Shown piece by piece: positions 1-10,602 of a stretch of 64,000 bases of DNA. The stretch lies in NCBI GenBank assembly GCA_036417435.1, contig CM070903.1, forward strand, positions 58,318,001 to 58,382,000, in the 5' to 3' direction. This DNA is from Inia geoffrensis. Taxonomy: Eukaryota; Chordata; Mammalia; Artiodactyla; Iniidae. The notes below the pieces were generated by a model that saw nothing but the letters and a program-made list of their open reading frames with translations, searched no databases and was not told the origin of the DNA. The stretch's first letter is position 1. Every line of letters starts with the position of its first letter. The translations under genes and the position numbers were made by a program.

Positions 1-489
1 GATAAAAAAGAATCAGAAAAAGGGAAGAAATCAAACTAAGATAGGAATCTGGGAAAGGAAGCAGAAGGGGACAAAAGAAAGAAAAAGAAAAAAAGCATGT
101 CTAAGCTTCCTCAAAATTCTGTAGGAGTCACACATGCAGAGGGAAGCATGACTTTGTCTTGGAGGAGATTGGAGAGATGCCAATGGAAAGATACATATAA
201 AACATTGGTTTTAAGGTACCTAGTGATATTTGCTCTTTTATCACTTCGTGTATTTGCAATCAATCATGCTGAAAGAGTATTTCACTAATATTATGTTTAT
301 ACTTACCTTGCGACAAAACACTGCATATTCCAAAAAGCACATTACATCCTGAGGCAGATATCAGAGAATTCATCAACCCTTTTATGAAGGACATTAGCAT
401 TATTGCATTGAAAGGCTAATTAATATTTAAAATGACTCATTTTAAAGATGTTACATCTCTGATGAAAGTTAAAAGTCCTAAAAGAAAAG
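1..489. other. AT-rich noncoding stretch with purine-rich start
   Basis: The first 96 bases are almost only A and G (GAAA/AGAAA runs). After that I see ordinary AT-rich sequence with no convincing ORF or named repeat. A 63-codon ORF at 97-288 has no recognisable domain and is probably chance. Confidence 0.5.
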
Positions 490-622
490 TTCTAGGGATT
501 GGTTGCACAACATTGTAAATGCACTTAACACTACTGAACTGTACACTTTAAAATGTCTAAGATGGTAAATTATATGTTGTGTATCATATTTTACCACAAC
601 TTTTTAAAATCTAAAAACAAAA
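490..622 (+). repeat. Old L1 (L1M-type) 3' end
   Basis: The wording around 502-590 (GGTTGCACAACATTGTAAAT, then GTACACTTTAAAATG and TTTTACCACAA) matches the 3' untranslated end of old mammalian L1M elements as I remember it. It is followed by an A-rich remnant. No target duplication was found and the copy is diverged. Confidence 0.55.
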
Positions 623-915
623 GGCTTGCCTTAGATCATACAGCAAGATCACAATGGCTGGGGAGCAGCATGGTTAGACTATAGGAAGTCTGACATAAAT
701 TTAAATTGCAAAATCTAAACACCTATCCTGAAGCAACCTTTTTTTTTTTTTTTACAATTTGTAAAGACCTTAAAATTAGGCAATGTGGGAAATTATGAAT
801 GTAATAAGATAGTCGCCTAGGAGACCAAACTCTGTAAAATAAAACAGAGTCTGCATCTAGAAGCCATTACCTTCTAGCAGCTTGATAAATAAATGTCCAC
901 AAGATTCCAAATCTT

Positions 916-1127
916 GGGCTTCCCTGGTGACGCAGTGGTTGACAGTCCACCTGCCGATGCAGGGCACACAGGTTCGTGCCCCGGTCCGGGAAGATCCCAC
1001 ATGCCGTGGAGCGGCTGGGCCCGTGAGCCACGGCCACTGAGCTTGTGCGTCCGGAACCTGTGCTCCGCAACGGGAGAGGCCACAACAGTGAGAGGCCCGC
1101 GTACCACAAAAAAAAAAAAAAAAAAAA
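916..1127 (+). mobile_element. CHR-2 type SINE, full length
   Basis: Starts GGGCTTCCCTGGTGACGCAG and runs through the tRNA-like head (A box near 928, B box near 972) and CHR-2 body to AGAGGCCCGCGTACC, then a poly(A) tail. It is flanked by a perfect 12-bp target duplication ATTCCAAATCTT at 904-915 and 1128-1139. Three overlapping ORFs here are SINE reading frames, not genes. Confidence 0.95.
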
Positions 1128-1139
1128 ATTCCAAATCTT

Positions 1140-2031
1140 AAAAATTCTTTATTTTTGCTGTTTATTTCTCAGTCCCAAATGCTAGAAATTATATGCATGC
1201 ATATTTTATATTCCACTATCTGACCATCTCCAGATCCTTTTATTCCCTCTTTGCTAACATATACATATTCCCTACTTCTCTTATCGAGGGCCCTGGAGAC
1301 TGCCTATAGCTCTTTGCTTTTTTTCCACCTTCACCATCAATAGCTGAGTTTCAGTTTTAACTTCTCTGTTGCTTAAGAAAACGTCACCATTCAAACACTT
1401 ACTTTGGCAAAATGCCTCAGAAGCTTGCCTGTGGAGAAAAAAATTACATGCTGAACTTCAGAGCAAATCAGTGTATTATATGTGGTGGAAAAAATATGAA
1501 AATTCTCTTTTATAGAAATCCTGCGGAAAAATTGAGGTCTCAGTGCTACCCATACATTAGAGCATGAAACAGTTCAGTACCAGTGAGGCAGAATTTCACA
1601 TAATAAGGGTGGATGTTTGACAGATTTAGATAGAAAACAGCCAAATGTCAACTTTGCCCCTCTCCCTTTCAAGGATACTTGCCCTAAATAGGTCAGGGAA
1701 TGCTAATAGGTGTGCCCGCCCAGACTGAGAGTGACACCTAACAGCTCCACTACCACGAAGATTTTTAAGGGGCAGACACTTGCACTTCATTTTTATGTGA
1801 TGGGAGGGAACATTTAAATTATAATTACTTATGCTCACCCATTCAGACACCTCTCTCCCAGCATTTTAAGGAATATAGGTCCGTGAATGTATCATTTGTA
1901 TTTAGTTGTATAAGGTGAACGCAAGTAAGAGAAGCAAAATCCAGCCTGGCCCACTTTACTACAAAGGTTGCCAATTTGAATGTCCAAGAAGTGGCCAAGT
2001 GGAAGCTGCTAACTGCCGTGAAGCACAGAGT
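1140..2031. other. Noncoding stretch, nothing recognised
   Basis: AT-rich sequence between two CHR-2 SINEs. I recognise no exon, repeat family or RNA gene. Short ORFs at 1626-1850 and 1843-2214 are unremarkable; the second reaches into the next SINE. Confidence 0.4.
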
Positions 2032-2048
2032 AAAAAGTACCATAAGGG

Positions 2049-2258
2049 GCTTCCCTGGTGGCGCAGTGGCTGAGAGTCTGCCTGCCGATGCAGGGGACAC
2101 GGGTTCGTGCCCCGGTCCGGGAGGATCCCACATGCCGCGGAGCGGCTGGGCCCGTGAGCCATGGCCGCTGAGCCTGCGCGTCCGGAGCCTGTGCTCCGCA
2201 ATGGGAGAGGCCACAACAGTGAGAGGCCCGCATACTGAAATAAAAAAAAAAAAAAAAA
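2049..2258 (+). mobile_element. CHR-2 type SINE, full length
   Basis: Complete CHR-2 SINE with intact-looking A box (TGGCGCAGTGG) and B box (GGTTCGTGCC), ending in a poly(A) tail interrupted once by T. The target duplication AAAAAGTACCATAAGGG lies at 2032-2048 and again at 2259-2275. With the copy at 916 it forms a direct-repeat pair about 1.1 kb apart. Confidence 0.95.
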
Positions 2259-2275
2259 AAAAAGTACCATAAGGG

Positions 2276-3340
2276 AAGAAAGCATAGGGTCACCAGATCT
2301 GGTTTGCCAAGGGAAGCCGAGATATCTGGATTTTAACATGAACTATTTTGACTTTCAAAGGTTGGCAACTAACTCAAATTTTTTAACACTCTGTAAAGGC
2401 CAAACCCCAAATACCCATGGGCTATATTCAGACTGCCGGTCATCCAGCGGTGACCTCAGCTTTACATACCAAAGACTGAGCCTGAGCCACCTGAGGGGGT
2501 ACTGGGAGGGAAAGATAAGAAAGGCAGAGCTTTAGGTAGCTCTTCTGTGGAGGAAATTTGGAAGGAGATTCTAAAGGGAAAATTTCAGAGATGTTTTCAA
2601 TATGATGAGTGGTGTAACTGAATTTGTAAACCAAAACACTTTCAGTCCTTTTAAAATTGGATTTGTGTCTTTTTCTTTTGGATGTGTTAATACGCTAATG
2701 CTGTCCTTAAAATAAGAGGGGAACAAGCCTGGCTATATGTGCTTACATTTATAAATGATAAATATTGTCCAGCCACATTTTTATAAAAAGATCATATTGG
2801 ATTTCATGTCAGAGTTTATGATAAAAACATAGGTCTCAGGGATTTAGTAAGGCCTTCAAAGCCATTCAAATACAGCATCACAGTGTAATGCATCACCAGG
2901 TTATCACTATTTCCAACCAACAGATCCACTCAATACAGAGGATCAGTGCTAAAAGATGGACTGAATGATTCTAAGACACCTGCCTGTTTTCTGATCTCCA
3001 TCAGACATACATGCACACAGACATCTGCTTAGTTGTCTAGTAGATACTCCATATTTGCAACGTATCATTGAAAAAGCATTTGCAAAACATTCTTCCACTG
3101 AGTCTTCCCTGATACAACCTCAGAAATTGCCATCATCCATTCAACCGGTTAGAATAAATTTTAAAATCAGTCCTTAAATAGGGTGTCATCATGGAAGACC
3201 ACATTTAACACTGTTAGCTATTTTACTCATTGAAATGCAGTTTTTAAATTTAGTTCTTGCAGTCTCCATAACACTATAAATATTACTTGTAAAATCTGCA
3301 ATCCACATTATGTTAAATGAAAGAATGTAGTTTTATTTAA
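2276..3340. other. Noncoding stretch, nothing recognised
   Basis: AT-rich sequence with no open frame above 65 codons and no repeat family I can name. Old diverged repeats could be hidden here. Confidence 0.4.
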
Positions 3341-3535
3341 AGAAGACAGGCTTTGAAGTTAGCAAGACCAAAGTTAGATGGTTACTCTATCACACACTGT
3401 GTGGTATTAGCTACCTTATTTAACTTATCTGAGACTGAGATTTCAGCTTTCTAAAATGGGGATATTATTCCCTACCTGGTAGGATGTTTTTAAATGTTAA
3501 AATGAGATTTGTAAAGGATCTAACACTATGGAAAC
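3341..3535 (+). repeat. MIR SINE, diverged
   Basis: Preserves the order of a sense MIR: AGACAGGCTTTGAAGTTAG, then ACTTATCTGAGACTGAG, CTAAAATGGGGATATTATTC, and a stretch like the MIR 3' part (TAAAATGAGATTTGTAAAG). It is heavily mutated, as expected of this ancient family. Confidence 0.65.
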
Positions 3536-4184
3536 CACGAAATTTATTTTACCTTTTCCTCTTAAAAATGAAGCTATGGCTTAAATCCAACTACAGTGAT
3601 TTTTAGAATTGTCCTTTGTTAGTTATAAGGGGCCAAGTTTTCCCTTGAAGCAACTGCCAATTCAGGGAGAGGTAGCTAAAAAGTCTAAGAACCTGATCAG
3701 AACTAATGAGACCAAGGGGAAGAAAATAAAAGTGAAAGGTTGGACTCTAGGGCCTGCCAGAGTCAAGATCTCTTAAAAATGCAAGTTTCAGGTTGAAACC
3801 ATGAAGGACTACGCACTAGGAGTAAGATTGAACCAGAGGTAGATCAGCCCTTGGTGTAACTAAAGCCCAGTATTGAATAACTCAAACTCTTAAAATAGAT
3901 GAAGGAAATTTTAGTTTTCTATTGTCCCAGATTGCCAAGAAAAAACATATATCCACTCTGAGGTAGATATTATCATTCTAGGTTGTAAATTATTTCTAAA
4001 AATTTTCACATACATTATCCAGCATTCAATCAAAAATAATAATGACTGTGAAGAATCAAAACAATATGAAAGAAATACAAAAGCAGACAAGCGCAACAGA
4101 TCTATAAAGGCTTGAGAGACAAAGTTAAGTTACACAGAAAAAGTTTGATCTTTTCTGATCTAGCTTTTAAGCAGGGCTGCTTCT
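3536..4184. other. Noncoding stretch, nothing recognised
   Basis: No recognised repeat or coding signal. A minus-strand ORF at 3911-4096 (61 codons) has no recognisable features. Confidence 0.4.
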
Positions 4185-4625
4185 TGGGCATGTGACCTGG
4201 TCAGTCACACAGGGCCCAGTGCTTAGAGAGGTTCTAAGCTTGGTTTATACTCTACTCTTCTGTTTGTTTGTTTTGTTTTTGTTTTGGGTTTTTTTTGCGG
4301 TATGCGGGCCTCTCACTATTGCGGCCTCTCCCGTTGCGGAGCACAGGCTCCGGACGCGCAGGCTCAGCGGCCATGGCTTACGGGCCCAGCCGCTCCGCGG
4401 CATGTGGGATCTTCTTGGACCGGGGCACGAACCCATGTCCCCTGCATCGGCAGGCAGACTCTCAACCACTGCGCCACCAGGGAAGCCCTATACTCTACTC
4501 TTGACAGTTTGAAAATCTTAATGATTGTGAACGAGGGGGCTGGCGTTTCCATTTTGCTCTGGGTCCCACAAATTATGTACTTGGTCTTGCTTTTAAGATT
4601 TGTTAGGTGGGACCAAAGCAATGTA
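4185..4625. repeat. Possible ancient interspersed repeat split by a SINE
   Basis: The flanks of the SINE, 4185-4259 (CATGTGACCTGGTCAGTCAC, CACAGGGCCCAGTGCTTAGA) and 4503-4625 (ATTTTGCTCTGGGTCCCACA, AATTATGTACTTGGTC), read to me like one dispersed mammalian repeat. I cannot name the family with confidence. Confidence 0.3.
4260..4488 (-). mobile_element. CHR-2 type SINE, full length, reverse
   Basis: Reverse-complement CHR-2. A T-rich tail mixed with G (TGTTTGTTTTGTTTTTG) is followed by GCGGTATGCGGGCCTCTCAC and the whole body, ending CCACCAGGGAAGCCC. The perfect 14-bp target duplication TATACTCTACTCTT is at 4246-4259 and 4489-4502. The mixed tail suggests a poly(A) tail that has since mutated. 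Confidence 0.95.
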
Positions 4626-5099
4626 CTCCATCCCAGTGTCCTGTGTGAAGGGGATCAGATTTTCCAGTCTGAAGGGGATCGGGCACTATTTCCGTCTTGT
4701 GTTAGTAACAAGTGTTATTCTTTCTAAGACGGTTCTTCCCCTCCGCCTCAGGTAGTTTCCTTGCTTGTATGTGCTGATTAGTTTTCTCCTGAGTACTCAA
4801 GGGGAACCTTCAAGATTCCCAGAGTTCTCTGCTGCTGTCTCCATGCTTACACTCCCCCTTACAAACTCAAGGAGTCTACTTGGAATGCCCCTCCTGCACC
4901 ATGGACGGGAAACTCTCCAGACAGTAATCTGGGATAATCACAGGGTGACTTCATGCATTTCCATCTCATGGGGATCACTGTCCTTCATTGTCTGATGACC
5001 AACCTCTTGAAAACAGTTGTCCAGTTTTGTTGTTATTTCAGATGAAATGATTTATCCCATCCTGTTATTCCATCTTAGTTGGTAGTAGCAGTCGACAGC
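4626..5099. other. Noncoding stretch, nothing recognised
   Basis: Moderately AT-rich. A 76-codon ORF at 4765-4995 shows no domain, signal or repeat pattern and is probably chance. Confidence 0.4.
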
Positions 5100-5540
5100 A
5101 TTTTTTTGTAATAGCCCCAAAACCTAAACATCCCCAATGTTCATCAGCATAAAATACATAAATAGTGGTATGTTCATAAATTGAAATACTATTACAGAAA
5201 TAAAAATAAAGGAAATATAACCATATTCAGTGCAAAGATGAGTCTCACAAACAATTGAACAAAAGAAATCAGATAGAAACTAAGGTATGATGTGTGACTC
5301 CAAAAACAGGCAAAACTAAACTATTCTATTAGAAGTCAGGATAGTGGTTACCTTTGAAAAGAAAGGAGGGAGTGTCATTATCTATAGGAGATCCACAGGA
5401 GGCTTCTGTGCCTCCTTCCTGGGTGGTAGTTGTGCAAATAAATCATTGTTTTAATTACTGAGCTGTACAATGTATGTTTGGTGCAGTCTTCTGTATTCAT
5501 GATGAAGTATAACACAGATAATATAAAAATAATAACAGAT
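5100..5540 (+). repeat. Old L1 3' end, diverged
   Basis: Begins with a recognisable L1 ORF2 3' theme (TAATAGCCCCAAAACCTAAA, then CATCCCCAATGTTCATCAGC and GAAATACTATTACAG). It continues into 3' UTR wording (ACCATATTCAGTGCAAAGAT, TCAGGATAGTGGTTACC). The reading frame is gone. No target duplication was found. Confidence 0.6.
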
Positions 5541-6243
5541 AGTAAAATGAAACATATATAATACACAACAATAGTACATATCATTTTCACAAAACTCAGA
5601 ATTTCAATGAGCACATTTGGAAAACATTTTTGTCAAGAGGTGTGTAACATCTTTGCTGGGAATATGCTAAAATTACTGAGATGCGAGGTGTAAGATGGCT
5701 TATGAAGCAGTGTGGTTTTTTGACATTGATATACATTGTTATGAAGTATGTTATGTGTCAAAAAATCTTTCTGCTAAAACAAGCCACATTTCACTAAATT
5801 GCTTCCTTGTTTATGGAGTTTTTAACTGTATTTATCAGTAATCATTTCCATTAAAATATTTAGTAAATGACTATTACCTTATTTCTAGATTACTGATAGG
5901 TGGCTTGACACTCCCTTTGAAGTTCACAGGTACTGCTAAGAATGCAATTCTGTAGCCATTTCAGCTCAAATGTCCAGATTCATCCACATCTGCAGCTTAT
6001 GTGGCAGGGCTAGAGGCTAATAGAAAACATCAGCTCTGGCTTTGCTTTGTTATCAAATCATATGTGATAATATCACGACCAGTAAGTTTTGTTTTCAGAT
6101 ATGTGTTTGTAATGACTTGACAGTGAACCTAAAAAGTGAAATAGATATGAAGAACAAGAGAAATTCTAAATTCTCACCCTTCAGGAGTTTTGATACTATC
6201 AGTTGCCCGTGTTATGTTTAAAAAAAAAAAAATCATACAAAAA
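5541..6243. other. Noncoding stretch, nothing recognised
   Basis: AT-rich, with no repeat or gene that I can name. Confidence 0.4.
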
Positions 6244-6253
6244 TAAGTCTCTC

Positions 6254-6461
6254 GGGGCTTCCCTGGTGGCGCAGTGGTTGAGAGTCCGCCTGCCAATGCA
6301 GGGGACATAGGTTCGTACCCTGGTCTGGGAAGATCCCACACGCTGCGGAGCGGCTGGGCCGGTGAGCCATGGCCGCTGAGCCTGCGCATCCGCAGCCTGT
6401 GCTCCGCAAAGGGAGAGGCCACAGCCGTGAGAGGCCCGTGTACTGCAAAAAAAAAAAAAAA
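6254..6461 (+). mobile_element. CHR-2 type SINE, full length
   Basis: Complete sense CHR-2 with a poly(A) tail. The short target duplication AAGTCTCT is at 6244-6251 and 6462-6469. Several CpG-type changes (GCATCCGCAGCC for GCGTCCGGAGCC, CACACGCTG for CACATGCCG) make it look somewhat older than the copies at 2049 or 33087. Confidence 0.93.
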
Positions 6462-6469
6462 AAGTCTCT

Positions 6470-6902
6470 TCTTTCATTACCATTACCCTCAAGGTAAAGA
6501 AGATCAGGACAAGTACTATAGTAGCAAATTAATGACAATACTAAGCCAAGTTATTTTGAACTTGATAAAATATTTTGATTTGTATTATTTGGGATCTTTT
6601 CAAAAAGATAATTGTAATCCACATTGTCTTCCCACTACAAATAGCAAAGCACTTTGAGGTGATAGAAAAGGGAGAGTATCTGAAGGCGGAAGCTCAGAAT
6701 TGAACTCTTCACCCTACCACTTACGAGCTGTGCTACCTTAATTAAATCACCAAGTGTGTTTAATTTGATTATCATTTTTCCTATCCATGAAATGATGAAA
6801 ATATTAATGTGTCTCACTGGGCAGTTATGGATATAAATGGAGGTGAGGAAAAGATATTCTATGTCCTAAAACTGTATGAATAGCACCTATAGAACAAGCC
6901 CC
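6470..6902. other. Noncoding stretch, weak MIR-like part
   Basis: Around 6700-6850, CTCTTCACCCTACCACTTAC, GAGCTGTGCTACC and CCATGAAATGATGAAAATAT resemble a very diverged sense MIR. Otherwise nothing is recognised. Confidence 0.35.
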
Positions 6903-6970
6903 TCATTTTACAGAGGTGTAAACTGAGACTCAGAGAAGTTAGGCAACCTGATGACCAAGGTCACAACTGA
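6903..6970 (-). repeat. MIR SINE fragment, reverse
   Basis: TCATTTTACAGAGGTGTAAA followed by CTGAGACTCAGAGAAGTTAG and CCAAGGTCACAAC is the reverse complement of the MIR core. Confidence 0.65.
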
Positions 6971-7316
6971 TAAAATCCCTTGCATTTGATGTTCCCTTTT
7001 ATTGAGTAAACCAACTCCCTCCTTTACATTCCCATGTTGTGCTGTCCTCACCAGTGCTGTGAGGACCTCGGCCAACAAGTTCAGTCCCCTCAGATGTTCT
7101 GAGGGCTGTGAATGGAGGAGTCTTTCTGACAAGAAAGTAAGTGTCCCTGAAGCACAGTTTTCATTAAATAATGGGGTTGTTTCAATGCCAGTGAACATTT
7201 TAATTTTTCATCACAGCCTTTAGTCATAATTGACTTAACATGAGCAAAATCTTTTCAACTAGATTCTATCACACAATTTACTCATACTTGGTTGATGTGA
7301 TTCTCAGCAATATCAC
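6971..7316. other. Noncoding stretch with overlapping short ORFs
   Basis: Two overlapping ORFs on opposite strands (6908-7198 minus, 96 codons; 7002-7223 plus, 73 codons) have no recognised domains. An old pseudogene cannot be excluded, but nothing supports one. Confidence 0.35.
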
Positions 7317-7326
7317 GTAACAACAT

Positions 7327-7568
7327 CTTTTTCTGTGTCAATCCTTTTTTAAAATTAAAAAAAAAATTTTTTACTTATACATGTATCTGTTCTTTTTCAA
7401 ATTCTATTCCCACTTATTACAGAATATTAAGCAGAGTTCCCTGTGCTATACAGTAGGTCCTTACTGGTTATCTAGTTTCAATATAGCAGTGTGTACACGT
7501 CAATCCCAAACTCCCAATCCATCCCTGCCCACCCACTCTTTCCCCCCACTCTGTACCCGTAAGTTCGG
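7327..7568 (-). repeat. L1 3' UTR fragment, reverse
   Basis: TATCTGTTCTTTTTCAAATT, CAGAGTTCCCTGTGCTATAC and AGTAGGTCCTTACTGGTTAT are the reverse complement of the cetartiodactyl L1 3' UTR. A degenerate T-rich tail is at the left. The 10-bp repeat GTAACAACAT at 7317-7326 and 7569-7578 is the likely target duplication. Confidence 0.75.
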
Positions 7569-7578
7569 GTAACAACAT

Positions 7579-10058
7579 ATTTTTTAAAAAATCGATGGTA
7601 GAACTTTGTCAGATTCTGAATCCCCATTGCGGTTCAGATCTACCAAAAGCTCCACTCCAGCTTTTCATCCTGTGATTCTCCCTTTATTCACAATAAACCT
7701 CCCTCACATAGGCTTCGGCCAGCAAGCTTCCCCTCATTTCACATTTGGAAAATACTTTTAGGTAATGAAGCCCACTTATTTTATTTAACCAATCAGTGTC
7801 GATTAAAAATATACATGAATGCTCTTTACAAGTTTTAAAGTGCTGTATAAACTTAAGCAGCTATTGAAATGGGGAAAGTAATCTACAGATTAGGATTGTA
7901 AAAGATTTTGTTGAACATCTTAGTTCTATACTCCAGGCAATGAGAGGTTACAAAAATTAAAATAACATAAAAGAGAGTCTCTAACTTCTTAGAACTCATG
8001 ATCTCATTATGGAGGCAATAGGGATATCCATAAGATGTCAAATAACAAGACTAGGCATTTTATGATTAAAGGTAGAATTAATTAGAATAAGAACTTAAGG
8101 AATTATGGGCTGGAAGAAATGTTACTTGAACTGGGTTTTGAATAATAAGAAGTATTTCCACAGTGGGAAGGAGAGAAGAAACAGCAGGAGCAAAAGTGAG
8201 GAAGGAAAAACAAATTCCACGTGCCTGCAGAGGCTGTGTCAGGAAGCTGTGGAGGAGATATAAAAAAACCTTAAATTCTTCTCACTGAACAATCAGAGAC
8301 GCTCTAGATAATGGAAGACCACTGAAAGCTGTACCATCCTCTGGTAGTCAGCGACCTAAGCTCCGTGTATACTCTGTCCCAGAGTTGCACTCTCAGACAC
8401 TGCCATAAGTAAAATAACTTCCTTCCTAGTTTGATTCTGATGCAAACTGAAAACGTACTAAAGATACTGATAGATACATATTCTTTTTAACACTAGATTA
8501 GATATTTGAGACAGGGGACCAATGACTGATCTCCCTGTTCCCACACTTACTAAGCATCACACATGCTCTCTGCAAGCACAGATGATGATAACGATGAAGC
8601 CTGGTCAGTGTTTACCCCCTCAAACACCTGAAGCGATACCCTACGAATGGTTTAGATCATGTCCCATACTAGGCGAAGGAGAGGCATTTCCTGGTATCTA
8701 CCCAAATGAGTCAGCAATAATCCCAATTGTTCTGCATAGTAAATGATGGAGAAAGGGTAGTTCTTCCAGGAACTCTTGACTGCTCTCAGAGTTTATTAGT
8801 GTAGTAATTTAGGAACAAGATTCTGATGACTGCAAACTGTATTTGCCTCAAAATATCAACCAATGCCCAATATCTTGGGGCAACCAAGAAATTTCTTAAA
8901 ATTATAATTTTTTTTATTTTCATTCAATCTAAAGGCTATGTTATGTGATTACAGAAAAGGGGGTAAGATTTTCTCTCTCTTTTAACAAAATATACTGAAT
9001 GGAAATTACTGCCTATGGCACAGTAATAGAAAGTATATCAGAACCAGAAAATACAGCTTAAATACAGTTATCGACAGCCCTCAAAAGCATTTGAAATTTT
9101 CAAAACAAGTGAAAAACTTTATTATCATTCACATCACCATCATCTTTATCTTCAATGAGCTATTTGTAATTTAATAAGCAGCTTTCAGTAGTGGTGTTTT
9201 GGTTTGAAGCATTTCTTAAAATACATTTTTTTAAAAATTCACCCAAGACAAAGATTATAAGACCATTCAGTTAATCACTTTAGCATGTATATTCATTGGG
9301 GGAAAAAAGAGAGAAAAAAAGAAAAAGGAGAATATTTGTTTAAAAAGGAAGCGCTTACCTGACTGGTTAACTAATATATGGATCCAGATAAGCCATAGAT
9401 TTCCTAAGTCTCAACTTTAGGCCACTAGCTGCATTTCCCTTCTGTCTATCTGATATTCCCAAACTGTAAAGCGATTGATGCTGTTTGAGGAGCAAAATAA
9501 ACATTTAATAAAATATTTTTGATAATTATTTAGAAAAACTTCAGCACTGCAAGAAAAAGTTATATTCCAGGTACTGCCTATATCCTAAACAGCATAGTTT
9601 GAAACACTTTGATTCCTCAAAGACCACAACCTCTAAAGTCTGCCAAAACCAGAGACATTCACACTTTCCTGAAAGCAATGACTGGCCCAATGCAAGAGCC
9701 TAAGAAGTGGGGATGACTCCATAATTGGTTGGGGGCCAAGACCCTGGTTTACATACTGCAGTTGGTTTTAACGGACTTTGAAAACCATCATTTTCTCTAG
9801 GACGCCTCAGACAGGGCCATGAAATGAGATAATAGTGACAGCTGGAAGCAAATTTTTGGAATTTCAAGGCACAGGGGAGAGAAAATTAAAGACAAAAAGT
9901 TCATGTGAAGGAAGCTTAGAAATTACTTCTTATGCAACATTTCCAAGGGAAAATGTAAGAAGTCACTTTATGTAGCATAATACTAATTGGAATTTGCAAA
10001 CAAAAATAAAGCTTATCCCAAATATATCAATCTAAATACACCTCTGAATAATTTGTTG
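7579..10058. other. Long noncoding stretch
   Basis: Mostly unrecognised AT-rich sequence. The part near 7930-8200 (CAATGAGAGGTTAC, AACTTCTTAGAACTCATGAT, TTGAACTGGGTTTTGAATAA, CAGTGGGAAGGAGAG) has the wording of an ancient dispersed repeat I cannot name. A 74-codon ORF at 8522-8746 is not supported as a gene. 9300-9335 is purine-rich. Confidence 0.35.
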
Positions 10059-10107
10059 ATATATATGTATGTATATGTGTATATGTTTGTACATGTGTAT
10101 ATATGAA
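10059..10107. repeat. TA/TG dinucleotide-rich tract
   Basis: Imperfect alternating T-A/T-G sequence (ATATATGTATGTATATGTGT and similar). It explains the repetitive minus-strand ORF at 10013-10201. Confidence 0.7.
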
Positions 10108-10160
10108 TGTCCACCCTATTGTTATTATGTATTATATCTGTTTTTAGGGTACATAGATAT

Positions 10161-10602
10161 GGTATGCAGAATTTTAAGATAGGCCCCCAAGATTTCCACA
10201 CCCTAGAGTACCTATCTTATATAATACTTTCCCAATAAGTATAAGTACCATCTGTGATTATAATGGATGTCACTCCTGTGATTAAGTTGTATGGAAAAGA
10301 TGAAGAGGTTTTGCAGCCATAATTAAGGTCCCAAATCAGTTCGAGTTAATCAAAAGGGTGATTGTTTTAGGTGGGCCTGACCTAACTAGGTGAGCCATTT
10401 AAAAGTTATCCAAGCCTTCTCTAAAAGGGAAATTCACAGTGAAAGTCTCCTGCTGGCTTTGAAGAAACAAACTGCCATGCTTTGGATAGGGCCACATGGC
10501 AGGAGGCCTATATTCCCTGAAAATGCCATCTGGCTAATAGCCAGCAAGAAATGAGAGACCTCAGTCCTACAACCACAAGGAATGGAACTCTACAAACCAC
10601 TG
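10161..10602 (+). repeat. MLT1-like LTR, left part
   Basis: Reads like a sense MaLR LTR of the MLT1 group: AGATAGGCCCCCAAGATTTC, AGCCATAATTAAGGTCCC, AGGTGGGCCTGACCTAAC, TGCTGGCTTTGAAGAAAC, GAGACCTCAGTCCTACAACC. It stops exactly where Tigger1 begins, and the remaining LTR resumes at 13041. Being interrupted, it is older than the Tigger1 insertion. Confidence 0.65.

Noticed and set aside
916..1127. SINE heads as functional tRNA genes
   Set aside because: A and B boxes are present, but the sequence does not fold as a full tRNA and continues directly into the SINE body and A tail.
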